Source: Henriciella sp. AS95
GTDB lineage: Bacteria > Pseudomonadota > Alphaproteobacteria > Caulobacterales > Hyphomonadaceae
NCBI RefSeq assembly: GCF_038900055.1
Contig: NZ_JBBMQM010000001.1
Span: forward strand, 1,860,001 to 1,924,000
Length of the DNA: 64,000 bases
Direction of reading: 5' to 3'
The translations under genes were made by a program, and so were the position numbers. Position 1 is the stretch's first letter, and each line of letters starts with the position of its first letter. This document shows positions 26,546 to 35,628 of this stretch, in pieces. The notes beneath the pieces were generated by a model, which had not been told where the DNA came from, made no database searches, and saw only the letters and a list, made by a program, of their open reading frames with translations.

Positions 26546-27373
26546 TCAGGCTAAAAGAAGCGCGTTTTCGACGGGTCCGAGAAGCGTTGCATAACCGCCG
26601 TCCCGCAGGTCCCGGCCGCGGGCAAGGGCACGTCTCATCTCGTCTTTCATCGCTCGGCTTGGGCTGTCCCAGGCTTCGCGGGCCCGTTCTTCGCCATATA
26701 TGAACCCCGCCGTCTCAAAATATGAGAGTTTGGCATCATGACAATCGAGTGCGACCAGTGCATTGCGAAGGGCCAAGGAATGGCGAGTCCATTCCGGGAT
26801 ATCCGCCTCTGCTTGCGGGTCATAGACACGCTGGGCGCGCTGGAGCGTTTTCAGCTTGGCCTGGAATTCGTCGAGACTGTCGATGATGAAGCTGAGCTTG
26901 ACAGGTTCGCGGGCCAGAAGTGACATGCCCGTGCAGAATACCTGAATGACGCAGCCATTTCCCTTGAGAAGAAATTGTTCGCGGCCGGCGAGGTCGGTGA
27001 AGTGCGTTATCCTGCAGATGCCAACAGTGCGATCATAGAATTCACAGGATTCATTAGGACCACTCGGAGAAACTTGCATGTGAACCCGCCTCGGATAGAG
27101 ACCTCCCGACCAGAACGCGTCGGCTTCAAGGCCGCTTTCCTCTGGATCCGGGAAGAAGGCGAGCCCCCATCGCTCAGCAAGCGCCTGAGAGGCTCTAGGG
27201 CGCACGAGGGTGATCTGATGGCAGGCGGGAGCGAAACTAAGCTCACTCGCGGAAGGAAGCGACGAGTCCTCAAGAAACCGGCGGTTTCGGCGCAGGAACT
27301 CCCAGGCCCATCTGCTGTCTGACAACAACCATGTGTAGTCATAAGCACTTATATGATCTGCCAGCCGGGACAT
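26546..27373 (-). CDS. FseA-like activator (DUF6499-DUF2285), copy 2
   Basis: A 275-residue paralogue of the next gene. The N-terminus has SAYDYTWLLSDSRWAWEFLRR (DUF6499-like), the middle ACHQITLVRPRASQALAERW, and the C-terminus IYGEERAREAWDSPSRAMKD and ALARGRDLRDGGYATLL (DUF2285-like). The two copies agree closely in the C-terminal 50 residues and less in the middle, so the duplication is not recent. No quorum-sensing luxR/luxI gene or stand-alone DUF2285 (QseM-type) anti-activator is visible in the window. Whether both copies are active is unknown. Confidence 0.75.
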   Translation of the reverse strand: MSRLADHISAYDYTWLLSDSRWAWEFLRRNRRFLEDSSLPSASELSFAPACHQITLVRPRASQALAERWGLAFFPDPEESGLEADAFWSGGLYPRRVHMQVSPSGPNESCEFYDRTVGICRITHFTDLAGREQFLLKGNGCVIQVFCTGMSLLAREPVKLSFIIDSLDEFQAKLKTLQRAQRVYDPQAEADIPEWTRHSLALRNALVALDCHDAKLSYFETAGFIYGEERAREAWDSPSRAMKDEMRRALARGRDLRDGGYATLLGPVENALLLA

Positions 27374-27558
27374 TTGTCCTCGTTTCCCAAGAGAGATTCA
27401 ACTCAACAGGGAAAGCAAATTCAATGCCGGAATAGAAAGTTGATCGAGTAAATATTTGTTACGGTAACGCTTGGGAACCCATCATGCGAGGCCCAGTGAC
27501 GCTGCGCGCGCACCATTTTGAGAATTTTACGCACTTGTTTCATTCCGGGTTTGGGGCA

Positions 27559-28158
27559 TCATCCTGACTGATGCTTATCAGCATGCGCATCGCGCAGAAT
27601 ATCGATTCCACCATATACCGCAATCGCCGCGACTCCCAATCCGACAAGCAGATCTGGCCAGTTGGACCCAGTCCACAGTACGATTACGCCCGCGAGAATG
27701 ATCCCCCCATTCGAGATGAAGTCATTGAAACTAAATGTTGTAGCGGCTCGCAGGTTTACATCCTTCTTTTCTATTTTTTTCAAAAGCCAGAGACAGATCA
27801 GATTTACAACACCTGCAATCGCGGCCATTGCCAGCATGATGAGACCGAGGGGTTCAGATCCTTCAAAGTATCGACGGATTGCGTCGCCGGCGACGCCGAC
27901 GGCAAATACAAGAAGCATTCCACCTGACAGTCGAGCGGCGTTGCGTTTCCAGATCTGCGAACGTGTAAGTGCAAGCAGGCTCAAGCCATACACAATCGCG
28001 TCCGAGGAATTATCCAGCCCGTTCGCCAGGAGGGCATTGGAGTCGCCGAACCAGCCTGTGACAAAAAAGCCAATGGCTATGAGTATGTTTAGCCATAGTA
28101 CGATTTGAAGAGTTCGGCGCTCGTCTGACGTCTCGATTTTCAAGTCTTCGCTACCCAT
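27559..28158 (-). CDS. CDF-type cation transporter, membrane domain only
   Basis: A 199-residue protein with about six membrane segments. Segment 2 has GLDNSSDAIVYG (DxxxD) and segment 5 FNDFISNGG (DxxxN), the positions of the metal site in cation diffusion facilitators; the usual His is absent. The cytoplasmic C-terminal domain of classical CzcD proteins is missing, and the chain ends soon after helix 6 (GGIDILRDAHADK). Short CDF proteins of this type occur next to MerR-type lead/cadmium/zinc regulators. It is on the minus strand, directly after the truncated methyltransferase frame and divergent from the MerR gene. The metal is unknown. Confidence 0.8.
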   Translation of the reverse strand: MGSEDLKIETSDERRTLQIVLWLNILIAIGFFVTGWFGDSNALLANGLDNSSDAIVYGLSLLALTRSQIWKRNAARLSGGMLLVFAVGVAGDAIRRYFEGSEPLGLIMLAMAAIAGVVNLICLWLLKKIEKKDVNLRAATTFSFNDFISNGGIILAGVIVLWTGSNWPDLLVGLGVAAIAVYGGIDILRDAHADKHQSG

Positions 28159-28159
28159 C

Positions 28160-28621
28160 CTATGATTTTACCAACCGTTGTCTGTGAGGGGAGATGCACC
28201 GTAAGAATTTTATCGAAGCGTCTCCGTTAGAAAGCTTGGTATTGCGAGCGTATTGAGGATAGCTGGAGTAGCGGTAGGGCCCTGAGGTGGCAAGTGTGCC
28301 CTTGGCTCTTGGTGTCTCGTCGAAACCGAACCGGAAATCTGCGCGCCAAACCACCATATTCGCGATGATGAGAGGGGCAAACCCGAGGCCGAATATCGCC
28401 CAGCAGGGTACGGGAGCGGTTCCCCTACCTGAAGCCCCAATCGACAGCGCCGCTCCGAAACTCGTGATCGTACCCATCCAGATGATTGGTGCCACAAAAC
28501 GCGAATAACGCTGCGGGAGCCAAATTCTCTGCGCGGGGAAGGCTGCAGACCAAATAGGAATCACAGCAACTGCGCCACCTGTGGCAATGCCGAGTATCTG
28601 GATTGTCGTATCGCCACTCAT
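28160..28621 (-). pseudogene. Isoprenylcysteine methyltransferase-like protein, 3' truncated
   Basis: A 153-codon frame with four hydrophobic segments and the ICMT/PEMT signature GTLATSGPYRYSSYPQYA near the end. In intact family members this motif is followed by two more membrane segments and a conserved REE/HGxxY region. Here the frame switches to unrelated sequence (RNTKLSNGDASIKF...) and stops one base before the CDF gene. Truncation by deletion is the likely reason. ICMT-like genes are common in lead/cadmium operons with a MerR regulator. The membrane part may be expressed, but enzyme activity is doubtful. Confidence 0.6.
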
Positions 28622-28669
28622 GTTGCCTCCTGCGCTTGTGTTTTCAGCCGTCAGGGTTATTTCCTGCAG

Positions 28670-28691
28670 TCTACAGTAACTAGAGGGGCAA
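28670..28691 (-). promoter_or_regulatory. Candidate MerR-family operator in the divergent promoter
   Basis: The imperfect dyad TCTACAGTAACTAGA at 28670-28684 is followed by GGGCAA, the complement of a TTGCCC -35 box on the minus strand. This is the usual position of a MerR-family operator within a long spacer. The -10 box is not clear. It would control the CDF unit and perhaps the regulator. Confidence 0.45.
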
Positions 28692-28702
28692 GGGGCGCTA
28701 TC

Positions 28703-29167
28703 ATGGCCTTGATGACGATCGGAAAACTGTCAGGGGCGACGGCCGTAAAAGTCACGACAATCCGCTATTATGAATCCATTGGCCTGCTCGACGAGCCGCA
28801 ACGCAGCGCAAGCGGACAGCGGTTGTACGCAGGGGACTCTGTAGAGCGTCTCCGTTTTATACGTCATGCAAGGGATCTGGGGTTTCCCGTCTCAGCGGTA
28901 AGGGAACTGATTTCGCTGCAGGTAGAGCCAGGCAGGGAGTGCGTCCTGGTTGACCAGATTGCACGTCGCCAGCTTGACGAGGTTCGCCGCAGGCTGACCC
29001 AATTGGAGGCGCTCGAGGCCGAGCTCAAGCGCATGATCCGCGCTTGCGAAGGCGGCAAGATCGGATCCTGCTCTGTACTCGCTGCCCTTGGCCAGCACGA
29101 GAATTGCTTGCACGAACAGCATGATGGCGCCGAGGTGCTTGCAGGGCTTCCGTCAAGAGGCGCTTGA
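28703..29167 (+). CDS. MerR-family metal regulator (CadR/PbrR/ZntR type)
   Basis: A 154-residue MerR-family activator. The winged helix reads TIGKLSGATAVKVTTIRYYESIGLL; the dimerisation helix is QLDEVRRRLTQLEALEAELKRMI. Cysteines lie at GRECVLV, RACEGG, GSCSV and ENCLHEQH, the spacing used by Zn/Cd/Pb sensors. The ATG at 28703 gives MALMTIGKLS; an ATG three codons later is equally possible. It is divergent from the methyltransferase-CDF unit and probably controls it; it could also act on the czc operon 500 bases downstream. Confidence 0.88.
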   Translation: MALMTIGKLSGATAVKVTTIRYYESIGLLDEPQRSASGQRLYAGDSVERLRFIRHARDLGFPVSAVRELISLQVEPGRECVLVDQIARRQLDEVRRRLTQLEALEAELKRMIRACEGGKIGSCSVLAALGQHENCLHEQHDGAEVLAGLPSRGA

Positions 29168-29246
29168 CCCTCCAGTGACTGGAGGTGCTAAAAAGAGAGT
29201 GAGCCTGTTTACCCGATCGTAAAAGAAAGTAGCTAGCCCAGCAATC

Positions 29247-29600
29247 ATGTTTTCGTTCCAAGTCATAACGTGTTTACGAAGGTTGCTCGTCATGGTGATG
29301 GCGATAGCTTTTGTTATTGCGCCGATGACGGCTGCGGCGGATATCATGCATCCGGGCAATCAGGCCGCAGAGGAATGTTCTACGAGTGAGCTGGCCCAAG
29401 ATGCCCCTGATAAGGAGCCATCGCATGAAGGTCATGACCATACCGCGCATCAGTGCGGAAGCTGTCATTTCCATCTGATAGGCGGCGGCGATCTAAGCGG
29501 CGCTCCGAAGTCTGTCGTGCAGACAAAACATTTGTTGCCTGGCGGTTCTTTTCTCGAGAACCTCCGCCCAGACGGTCTTTACCGTCCTCCTCGCGCCTAG
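29247..29600 (+). CDS. Small secreted His/Cys-rich protein preceding czcCBA
   Basis: A 117-residue protein with an N-terminal signal segment (LLVMVMAIAFVIAPMTAAA) and a metal-ligand-rich middle (PSHEGHDHTAHQCGSCHFH). The end, GLYRPPRA, is typical of CzcI/DUF2946-like periplasmic proteins found at the head of metal RND operons. It is probably periplasmic and binds or senses metal; this is inferred from composition and place. It lies 73 bases before czcC on the same strand. Confidence 0.65.
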   Translation: MFSFQVITCLRRLLVMVMAIAFVIAPMTAAADIMHPGNQAAEECSTSELAQDAPDKEPSHEGHDHTAHQCGSCHFHLIGGGDLSGAPKSVVQTKHLLPGGSFLENLRPDGLYRPPRA

Positions 29601-29673
29601 ACCAACGACACAGGAATATTTTGCGTGGCTACGGCCTCGCTGTCGTTGAATCTGGACGAGGAAACCAGCAAAA

Positions 29674-30969
29674 ATGAAAATTCTTATATGCAGCGCGATC
29701 ACCGCGCTCGCCCTGCCGGTCATGGCCGGTACGGCCTATGCGCAAGGGTGTAGTTCTGTCTATGTCGGCGCGACTGACTATGATCAATCCCGACCACTGA
29801 CGCTCGACGCGGCTATTGCTCGCGCCGCCAATGCTTCGCCTGAAGTTCTGACGGCGGCTCTCGAGGCGAAAGCTTCATCGGCCGACGCCGATCAGGCGAG
29901 CCGTTGGCTTAATCCATCTCTGTCTGTCGAAACCGAGAACTTTGCCGGCAGCGGATCGCTTGAAGGCTTCAATGCCTACGAGACGACCCTGGTAGTGGCG
30001 CAGACCTTACAGCTTGGCGATAAACGAAGACTTTCCGAGCGGGCCGCCAGAGCTGAAGCCGCATTGGCGAGTGCCGAATGTTCTGTACGAAGCCTGGAAG
30101 CTCAGAAACTCGCAGGGGAACTCTATCTGGAACTTCGTGCCGCTTACGACATGGCCGAGGTCGCTCAGGCCTCAGCCGATCTCGCATCCGAGTTCTCTGG
30201 CGTCGTCCAGCGCCGCGTGGACGCTGGAGCGTCGGCTCCGCCTGAGTTGCTGCGCGCGCGGGCTGAAGCAGCAGCGCTTCAGGCGGTTGCGGATGGTGCG
30301 CGGGGCCAGGTCGAAGCCAAAGGGCTAGCGCTTGCGTCCGTTTGGGGTAGTCCAGAGATCGACTTTGTCTTGTCTGGCACTGCGGAAATCGTAACAGATC
30401 CGGCGGGTGGGTCGGCTCAACCAGATTCTGGCGTTCATCCGTCACTTGCGGCGGCTAAGGCCGGAGCGACGGCTCGTAGCGCGGCGACGGACCGGGCCCG
30501 CGCCGGCGCATGGCCTGATATAACCGTATCGGCTGGTGTCCGAAGATTTGAGGACACGGGCGATAGCGCGTTTCTGGCGGGTGTCAGTGTTCCTTTGCCG
30601 GTCTTTGACCGCAATCAGGACGCAACGCGGGCGGCGGGATTACGTACCCAGAGTGCCGAGCTATCAGCACAGACTGTTGAGGCAAGGTTGCGGGCCGAGC
30701 AAGCGAGCCTCGCCGCGCAGGTGCGGGCTGCGAAGTCTCGCTTGCAGCGTCTCGAGGGCGAAGCGCTGCCGCTCGCAGAAGAAGCCTATACAGCTGCGGC
30801 AGAGGGCTACCGGGTTGGCAAGTTCGACCTCACAGCCACGCTCGATGCGCGGCGCAGTCTGATTGAAACCCGCGCCGCCGTAATCGATGCCCGGCTGGCG
30901 CTCCAGACATACACGCTGCGGTTGCGTGCGCTGATTGGCGCCGCGCCGTTCGAAGGAGAGATCCAATGA
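29674..30969 (+). CDS. czcC: CzcC, outer-membrane efflux protein (TolC family)
   Basis: A 431-residue TolC-family protein, the outer-membrane duct of a metal RND pump. Seen: signal peptide MKILICSAITALALPVMAG, then two repeats of long helices (SPEVLTAALEAKASSADADQ and HPSLAAAKAGATARSAATDR) and the second-half motif GVSVPLPVFDRNQ. The C-terminal IETRAAVIDARLALQTY is typical. It overlaps czcB by 4 bases (ATGA). First of the three structural pump genes. Confidence 0.9.
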   Translation: MKILICSAITALALPVMAGTAYAQGCSSVYVGATDYDQSRPLTLDAAIARAANASPEVLTAALEAKASSADADQASRWLNPSLSVETENFAGSGSLEGFNAYETTLVVAQTLQLGDKRRLSERAARAEAALASAECSVRSLEAQKLAGELYLELRAAYDMAEVAQASADLASEFSGVVQRRVDAGASAPPELLRARAEAAALQAVADGARGQVEAKGLALASVWGSPEIDFVLSGTAEIVTDPAGGSAQPDSGVHPSLAAAKAGATARSAATDRARAGAWPDITVSAGVRRFEDTGDSAFLAGVSVPLPVFDRNQDATRAAGLRTQSAELSAQTVEARLRAEQASLAAQVRAAKSRLQRLEGEALPLAEEAYTAAAEGYRVGKFDLTATLDARRSLIETRAAVIDARLALQTYTLRLRALIGAAPFEGEIQ

Positions 30970-32270
30970 AACTGAATTTATTCTATGCGGCGCTGCTTTC
31001 GCCAGCGCTTTTGTATCTTAGTGCTTGCGGCAGTGACGCCTCCGATTCGTCTGGTGCAAACCGGACGCCCCCACAAGCCGAAGATGGCCATGACGACCAC
31101 GAAGACGGTAGTGATGAGGAGCATGAAAGCCATGATGAGGCCGATGGCGACGATCATGAGGGACATGAAGAAGGAGGCGGTCATACCGAACACGAAGGTG
31201 AAGGCGGCGATCATGTCGAGCTGACCGCCGAGGAGGCGGAAGCTGCCGGTATCCGGACCGGGCGAGCCCAAACCGGAGCGGTTTCGGGCCAGCTGGAACT
31301 GCCGGCCGAGATCCGTTTCGATGCGGACCGTGTCGCAAGGGTCTCGCCACAGGTCGAGGGCACCGTTGCTCAGCTCTATGCAGGCGAAGGCGATATCGTG
31401 AAAGCCGGCGCCACGCTTGCCCGGCTGACCAGTCGTGAACTCGCCGGCCTAAAGGCCGATTATCTGAATGCCCTAAGCGCCGAGCGCCTCGCGCAAGCCG
31501 AGCTTGAGCGTGAGGAAAACCTCTGGGAGCAGAAAATCACCGCCGAGGCCGATCTGCAATCGGCGCGTGCGGCATTCGCCGCAGCCAATGCCGGCCGGGA
31601 AGCTGCTGAAAACAGGCTTCATGCGATCGGCATTGGTCATGGCACACTGGACAAGCTTAATGAAGCTGCGGATGGGTCACTTGCACAAGCCTATGTGACG
31701 GCTCCCCTTGCCGGAGAGGTGATTCAGCGGAGCGTTTCTCTTGGAGAAACCGTATCGGCTGGCGGCGCGCCCATCTTTGTCATCATCGATGATAGCGTCG
31801 TCTGGGCCGACATCGCCGTCTACAAGGAAGATCTCGGCAAGGTCAGCGAAGGCCAGACCGTGACATTCCAGCAGGAGGGTGGCCGCGTCCTGGCCGAGGG
31901 GACAATTTCAAATGTCCTGCCTGTCATCAATGAGGCATCCCGCACTGCGACCGCGCGGGTCATTGTCGACAATGCCGAACACAGGCTGAAGCCCGGTCAG
32001 TTCGTAACGGCGCGGATCGACACGGGAGAGGGGCGCCCCGTCGTGCGCGTTCCCTCCGATGCGATCGTCAGCGTCGAGGACAGGATTTCGGTCTTCGTCC
32101 CGACCGATGACGGGTTCGAACCGCGCGAGGTCCGCACAGGGGACAGCGCGAGGGGCTATACCGAGATCATTTCCGGGCTCGAGGCCGACGAAGCATTCGT
32201 TGCCGAAGGCGCCTTCACCCTGAAAGCGCAGCTTGAAAAAGACGCTTTCGGCGACGGCCACGCACACTAG
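30966..32270 (+). CDS. czcB: CzcB, periplasmic adaptor (membrane-fusion protein)
   Basis: A 434-residue adaptor of a metal RND pump. It carries a lipoprotein signal with lipobox LSAC near residue 20, a His/Asp/Glu-rich metal-binding stretch at about 38-85 (HDDHEDGSDEEHES and similar), a barrel-sandwich domain (ARVSPQVEGTVAQLYAGEGD), a coiled-coil hairpin and a C-terminal beta domain. The His-rich N-terminus is a known feature of zinc/cobalt/cadmium-type adaptors. It is coupled to czcC and 12 bases from czcA. Confidence 0.92.
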   Translation: MKLNLFYAALLSPALLYLSACGSDASDSSGANRTPPQAEDGHDDHEDGSDEEHESHDEADGDDHEGHEEGGGHTEHEGEGGDHVELTAEEAEAAGIRTGRAQTGAVSGQLELPAEIRFDADRVARVSPQVEGTVAQLYAGEGDIVKAGATLARLTSRELAGLKADYLNALSAERLAQAELEREENLWEQKITAEADLQSARAAFAAANAGREAAENRLHAIGIGHGTLDKLNEAADGSLAQAYVTAPLAGEVIQRSVSLGETVSAGGAPIFVIIDDSVVWADIAVYKEDLGKVSEGQTVTFQQEGGRVLAEGTISNVLPVINEASRTATARVIVDNAEHRLKPGQFVTARIDTGEGRPVVRVPSDAIVSVEDRISVFVPTDDGFEPREVRTGDSARGYTEIISGLEADEAFVAEGAFTLKAQLEKDAFGDGHAH

Positions 32271-32282
32271 GAGACCCGCAAA

Positions 32283-35200
32283 ATGATCAATTTGATGCAC
32301 CGCCTTGCGGGTGGCCGGCTGCTTGCCGCCATTGCCGCACTCGCCCTGTCGATCGGGGGGCTGTTTGCCTTTCGCAGCCTGCCTGTCGACGCTTTTCCCG
32401 ATCCCTCACCTTCTCTGGTCCAAGTCTTCACCGAAACTGAAGGCCTGTCGCCCGAAGAGGTCGAACGCTATGTCACCTATCCGATCGAGACGGCCATGTC
32501 CGGCCTGCCCAAGGTCGACGAGATCCGCTCGACATCCAATTTTGGCCTGTCTGTCATCAATATCTATTTCGAGGACGGCACGGACGTCTATTTTGCCCGC
32601 CAGGTCGTCGGCGAGCGCCTCGGCGAGGCCGCCGACGCCATTCCCGACGGTTTCGGCACACCCAAGATGGGGCCGATTTCGACCGGCCTTGGTATCATCA
32701 TGTACTACCGGCTCGTCGATGAGACCGGCGAGCGGTCGCTGGTTGAGCTGCGCGAGATTGCCGACTGGATGATCAAGTATCCGCTTCAGTCGGTTGAAGG
32801 GGTGACGGAGGTTCTGTCACTAGGGGGGTTCGAGAAGCAGTACCAGGTCCGCCTCGATCCCGATCAGCTGACATCCTATGACCTCAGCGTCGGCGAGGTG
32901 ATTGCCGCCCTGGAGAGCGCCAATCGGACGGCCGGCGCGCAATTCATCGAAATTGGCGCCGAACAGTACACAGTGCGCGGGGTCGGGCTCGCTCGCTCCC
33001 TCGATGATCTGCGTGAAACGCCGGTCAAGACCGTGGATGGACGAACCGTCCGCGTCAGCGACCTCGGTGAAGTCGCGATAGGTGGCGGCGTCCGGCAGGG
33101 GCTCGCAACTGCCAATGGCGAAGGGGAGACCGTCGCCGGTCTCGTCCTGAAACTTTATGGCACAAACACGTCTGAGGTGATCGAGAACGCGCAAGCGCGC
33201 TTCGACGAGATCAACCTGTCGCTTCCCGACGGTGTCAAAGCCGTTCCGTATTATGATCAGGGCGCGCTGGTGAATAAGGCAGCCGCGACCGTGACGACCG
33301 CCCTCTGGCAGGGCGCGCTCCTGGTCGCGGTCATCGTCTTCCTGTTCCTCGGCGGCTGGCGTCCAAGCCTCGTGGTTGTCATGGCCATACCCTTCTCGGT
33401 CGGCTTTGCCTTCATCGCGATGAAATTCCTCGGCATCGGGGCCAATCTGATGACGCTGGGCGGGGTGGCGATCGCCATCGGGATGATGGTCGACGGCGCC
33501 ATCGTCATCGCCGAGAACGTGGATCGCGGCTTGCGCGAACGACGCGAGGGTGAAGATAGCCGCACGACGGTCGCGCGAGCGAGCGCCGAAGTGATCGCGC
33601 CGCTGATTGCTGCCGTCCTCGTGGTGATCATTGTCTTCCTGCCGCTCTTTTCGCTACAGGGCACTGAAGGCAAGACGTTTCGGCCGCTCGCCGCTTCTGC
33701 CGCGCTCGCCATGACAGGGTCGCTGATCTATGCCGCGCTCATCGCTCCGGCGATGGCGCTCGGCCTCATGCGTCCGCCCAAGAGCAATAGCCAGGAGAGC
33801 GACAGCCGGCTTGTTTCGCTGATCAAGCCGCTTGCGGCCTTCTTCGTCCGGCGACGTCTCGCGGCGGTCGGGCTAGCAGGCGTCCTGCTTCTGGTTGGGG
33901 GCCTCTCAGCGACACGCCTTGGCTCGGAGTTCACGCCTGCGCTGGAGGAAGGCGATGTCCTGTTGCGTGTGACGATGGCGCCGTCCATCTCGCTAACCGA
34001 AGCAAAGGAAACGTCGACCCGCATCGAGGCAAGACTGCTTGAAGCCTTCCCCGAGATCAGTTCCATTGTCAGCCGGATCGGTCGTGGGGAAGTCGGCGCG
34101 CATGCCGACCCGGTCAACAGTATCGAGGCCTTCGTGGCGCTCAAACCCCGAAGCGAATGGCGCACTGGCATCAGCCCGGATGAACTCCGGGCGTCGATCT
34201 CCGAGAATCTCGGCGGCTTTCCAGGCGTCAGGGTCAATGTTGGCCAGCCAATCGCCATGTCGGTTGATGAGCTCCTGACCGGCACAAAGGCGCAACTGGC
34301 GGTCAAGATCTTCGGTCCGGATACGGCGGTCCTGCTCGAAGGCTCGCAGGACTTGCAGTCCATTCTTCAGGAGGTTCCAGGGGCGACCGACGTCCAGGCC
34401 GATCAGATCACCGGCGCGCCGCAGCTTGTGGTCTCGCTCAACCGTCCTGCGCTCGGCCGGTATGGACTGAGCGTGGAGGAGGCGCTCGATGCCTTGCGTT
34501 CCGGCGTCGGCGGGGCAGAGGCTGGTGCCGTTTTCGAGGGGGTACGTCAGTTCCCTGTCATCGTGCGCTATGCCGAAGAGGACCGCAACACGCCCGCGGC
34601 CATCGGACGGATTATTCTGGAATCGTCCAGCGGCGCACGGGTTCCACTCGAAAGCGTGGCAAACATCAGGGAGATTGTCGGTCCACGTCAGATCACGCGC
34701 GAGAATGGTGAGCGATTCATCACCGTTCAGCTCAATGTGAGAGGACGCGATATTGGCAGCTATGTCGCTGATGCGCAGCAATCGGTCGCCAGCCAGCTCG
34801 ACCTGCCGGCTGGTTATCGCGTCGAATGGGGCGGACAGTTCGAACTCCAGCAGGAAGCGAATGCGCGGTTCGCGGTCGTGATCCCGATCACGCTCGGTAT
34901 CGTATTCCTGATCCTGCTATTGACGTTCGGGCGCATGAAATCGGCCATCCTGATCCTGCTCAACATTCCGCTGGCGCTGACCGGCGGGGCGATGGCGCTC
35001 TGGATTGCAGGCCTGCCGATCTCGGTGCCTGCGACGGTCGGCTTTATTGCCCTGTTCGGTATCGCGCTCGGCAATGGCATGGTGCTGGTCAGTTTCATGG
35101 ATGATTTTGCCAGGGAGGGCCGTGGTCGCGATGAACTTGCCGTCGAGGCGGCAGGCTTGCGGGCACGTCCTGTGCTGATGACCGCCCTTACGACGGCGCT

Positions 35201-35396
35201 CGGCCTTGCGCCGCTGCTCTTCGCAAGTGGTGTCGGTGCTGAAGTGCAGCGGCCACTGGCCACGGTGGTCATGGGCGGGCTGGTCTCCTCGACCGTGCTA
35301 ACTTTGCTGGTGCTACCCGCCCTTCACCGCTGGTTCGCACCAAAGCCCGACGCGCACCATTCCTTGTTGGAGGCCGAGCATGTTCATCCATCGTGA
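32283..35396 (+). CDS. czcA: CzcA-type heavy-metal RND pump
   Basis: A 1037-residue inner-membrane RND transporter of the heavy-metal (HME) class. Seen: LPVDAFPDPSPSLVQVFTE near the N-terminus, helix 4 with AIAIGMMVDGAIVIAENVDR near residue 400, the GSEFTPALEEGDVLLR porter start near 545, and the closing helices (GFIALFGIALGNGMVLV). In classical CzcA helix 4 reads DFGxxVDGAxVxxEN; here the first Asp is Ala, so the proton relay and metal choice may differ. AGGAGA precedes the ATG. It overlaps the small lipoprotein gene by 17 bases. Confidence 0.92.
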   Translation: MINLMHRLAGGRLLAAIAALALSIGGLFAFRSLPVDAFPDPSPSLVQVFTETEGLSPEEVERYVTYPIETAMSGLPKVDEIRSTSNFGLSVINIYFEDGTDVYFARQVVGERLGEAADAIPDGFGTPKMGPISTGLGIIMYYRLVDETGERSLVELREIADWMIKYPLQSVEGVTEVLSLGGFEKQYQVRLDPDQLTSYDLSVGEVIAALESANRTAGAQFIEIGAEQYTVRGVGLARSLDDLRETPVKTVDGRTVRVSDLGEVAIGGGVRQGLATANGEGETVAGLVLKLYGTNTSEVIENAQARFDEINLSLPDGVKAVPYYDQGALVNKAAATVTTALWQGALLVAVIVFLFLGGWRPSLVVVMAIPFSVGFAFIAMKFLGIGANLMTLGGVAIAIGMMVDGAIVIAENVDRGLRERREGEDSRTTVARASAEVIAPLIAAVLVVIIVFLPLFSLQGTEGKTFRPLAASAALAMTGSLIYAALIAPAMALGLMRPPKSNSQESDSRLVSLIKPLAAFFVRRRLAAVGLAGVLLLVGGLSATRLGSEFTPALEEGDVLLRVTMAPSISLTEAKETSTRIEARLLEAFPEISSIVSRIGRGEVGAHADPVNSIEAFVALKPRSEWRTGISPDELRASISENLGGFPGVRVNVGQPIAMSVDELLTGTKAQLAVKIFGPDTAVLLEGSQDLQSILQEVPGATDVQADQITGAPQLVVSLNRPALGRYGLSVEEALDALRSGVGGAEAGAVFEGVRQFPVIVRYAEEDRNTPAAIGRIILESSSGARVPLESVANIREIVGPRQITRENGERFITVQLNVRGRDIGSYVADAQQSVASQLDLPAGYRVEWGGQFELQQEANARFAVVIPITLGIVFLILLLTFGRMKSAILILLNIPLALTGGAMALWIAGLPISVPATVGFIALFGIALGNGMVLVSFMDDFAREGRGRDELAVEAAGLRARPVLMTALTTALGLAPLLFASGVGAEVQRPLATVVMGGLVSSTVLTLLVLPALHRWFAPKPDAHHSLLEAEHVHPS

Positions 35397-35628
35397 ACTT
35401 CGCTTCGCGGTCATGTCCGTTTCTCTCGCAGCCCTGGCCGGCTGCGAGAGTCTCGACAACGTGATGGGGGCCCTTTCAAGTGAGCAGGCGGCCAAGGTGC
35501 AGGAGGAATGCGGCCTGATACCACCAAAGAGCCGTGTAAAAAACGCGGTACACGCGCGGCGACGCGCGTATCTCGATTGCAAGCGCAAGGTGCTGGAAGA
35601 GGAGGCCGATCCTGAGCCACGCACATGA
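35380..35628 (+). CDS. Small lipoprotein at the end of the czc operon
   Basis: An 82-residue protein with a signal segment and lipobox LAALAGCES, followed by a short hydrophilic domain with two further cysteines (QEECGLIPPK and YLDCKRKVLEEE). It overlaps the end of czcA by 17 bases and is probably translated from the same message. I do not recognise the family. It may be an accessory of the pump; position is the only support. Confidence 0.65.
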   Translation: MFIHRELRFAVMSVSLAALAGCESLDNVMGALSSEQAAKVQEECGLIPPKSRVKNAVHARRRAYLDCKRKVLEEEADPEPRT

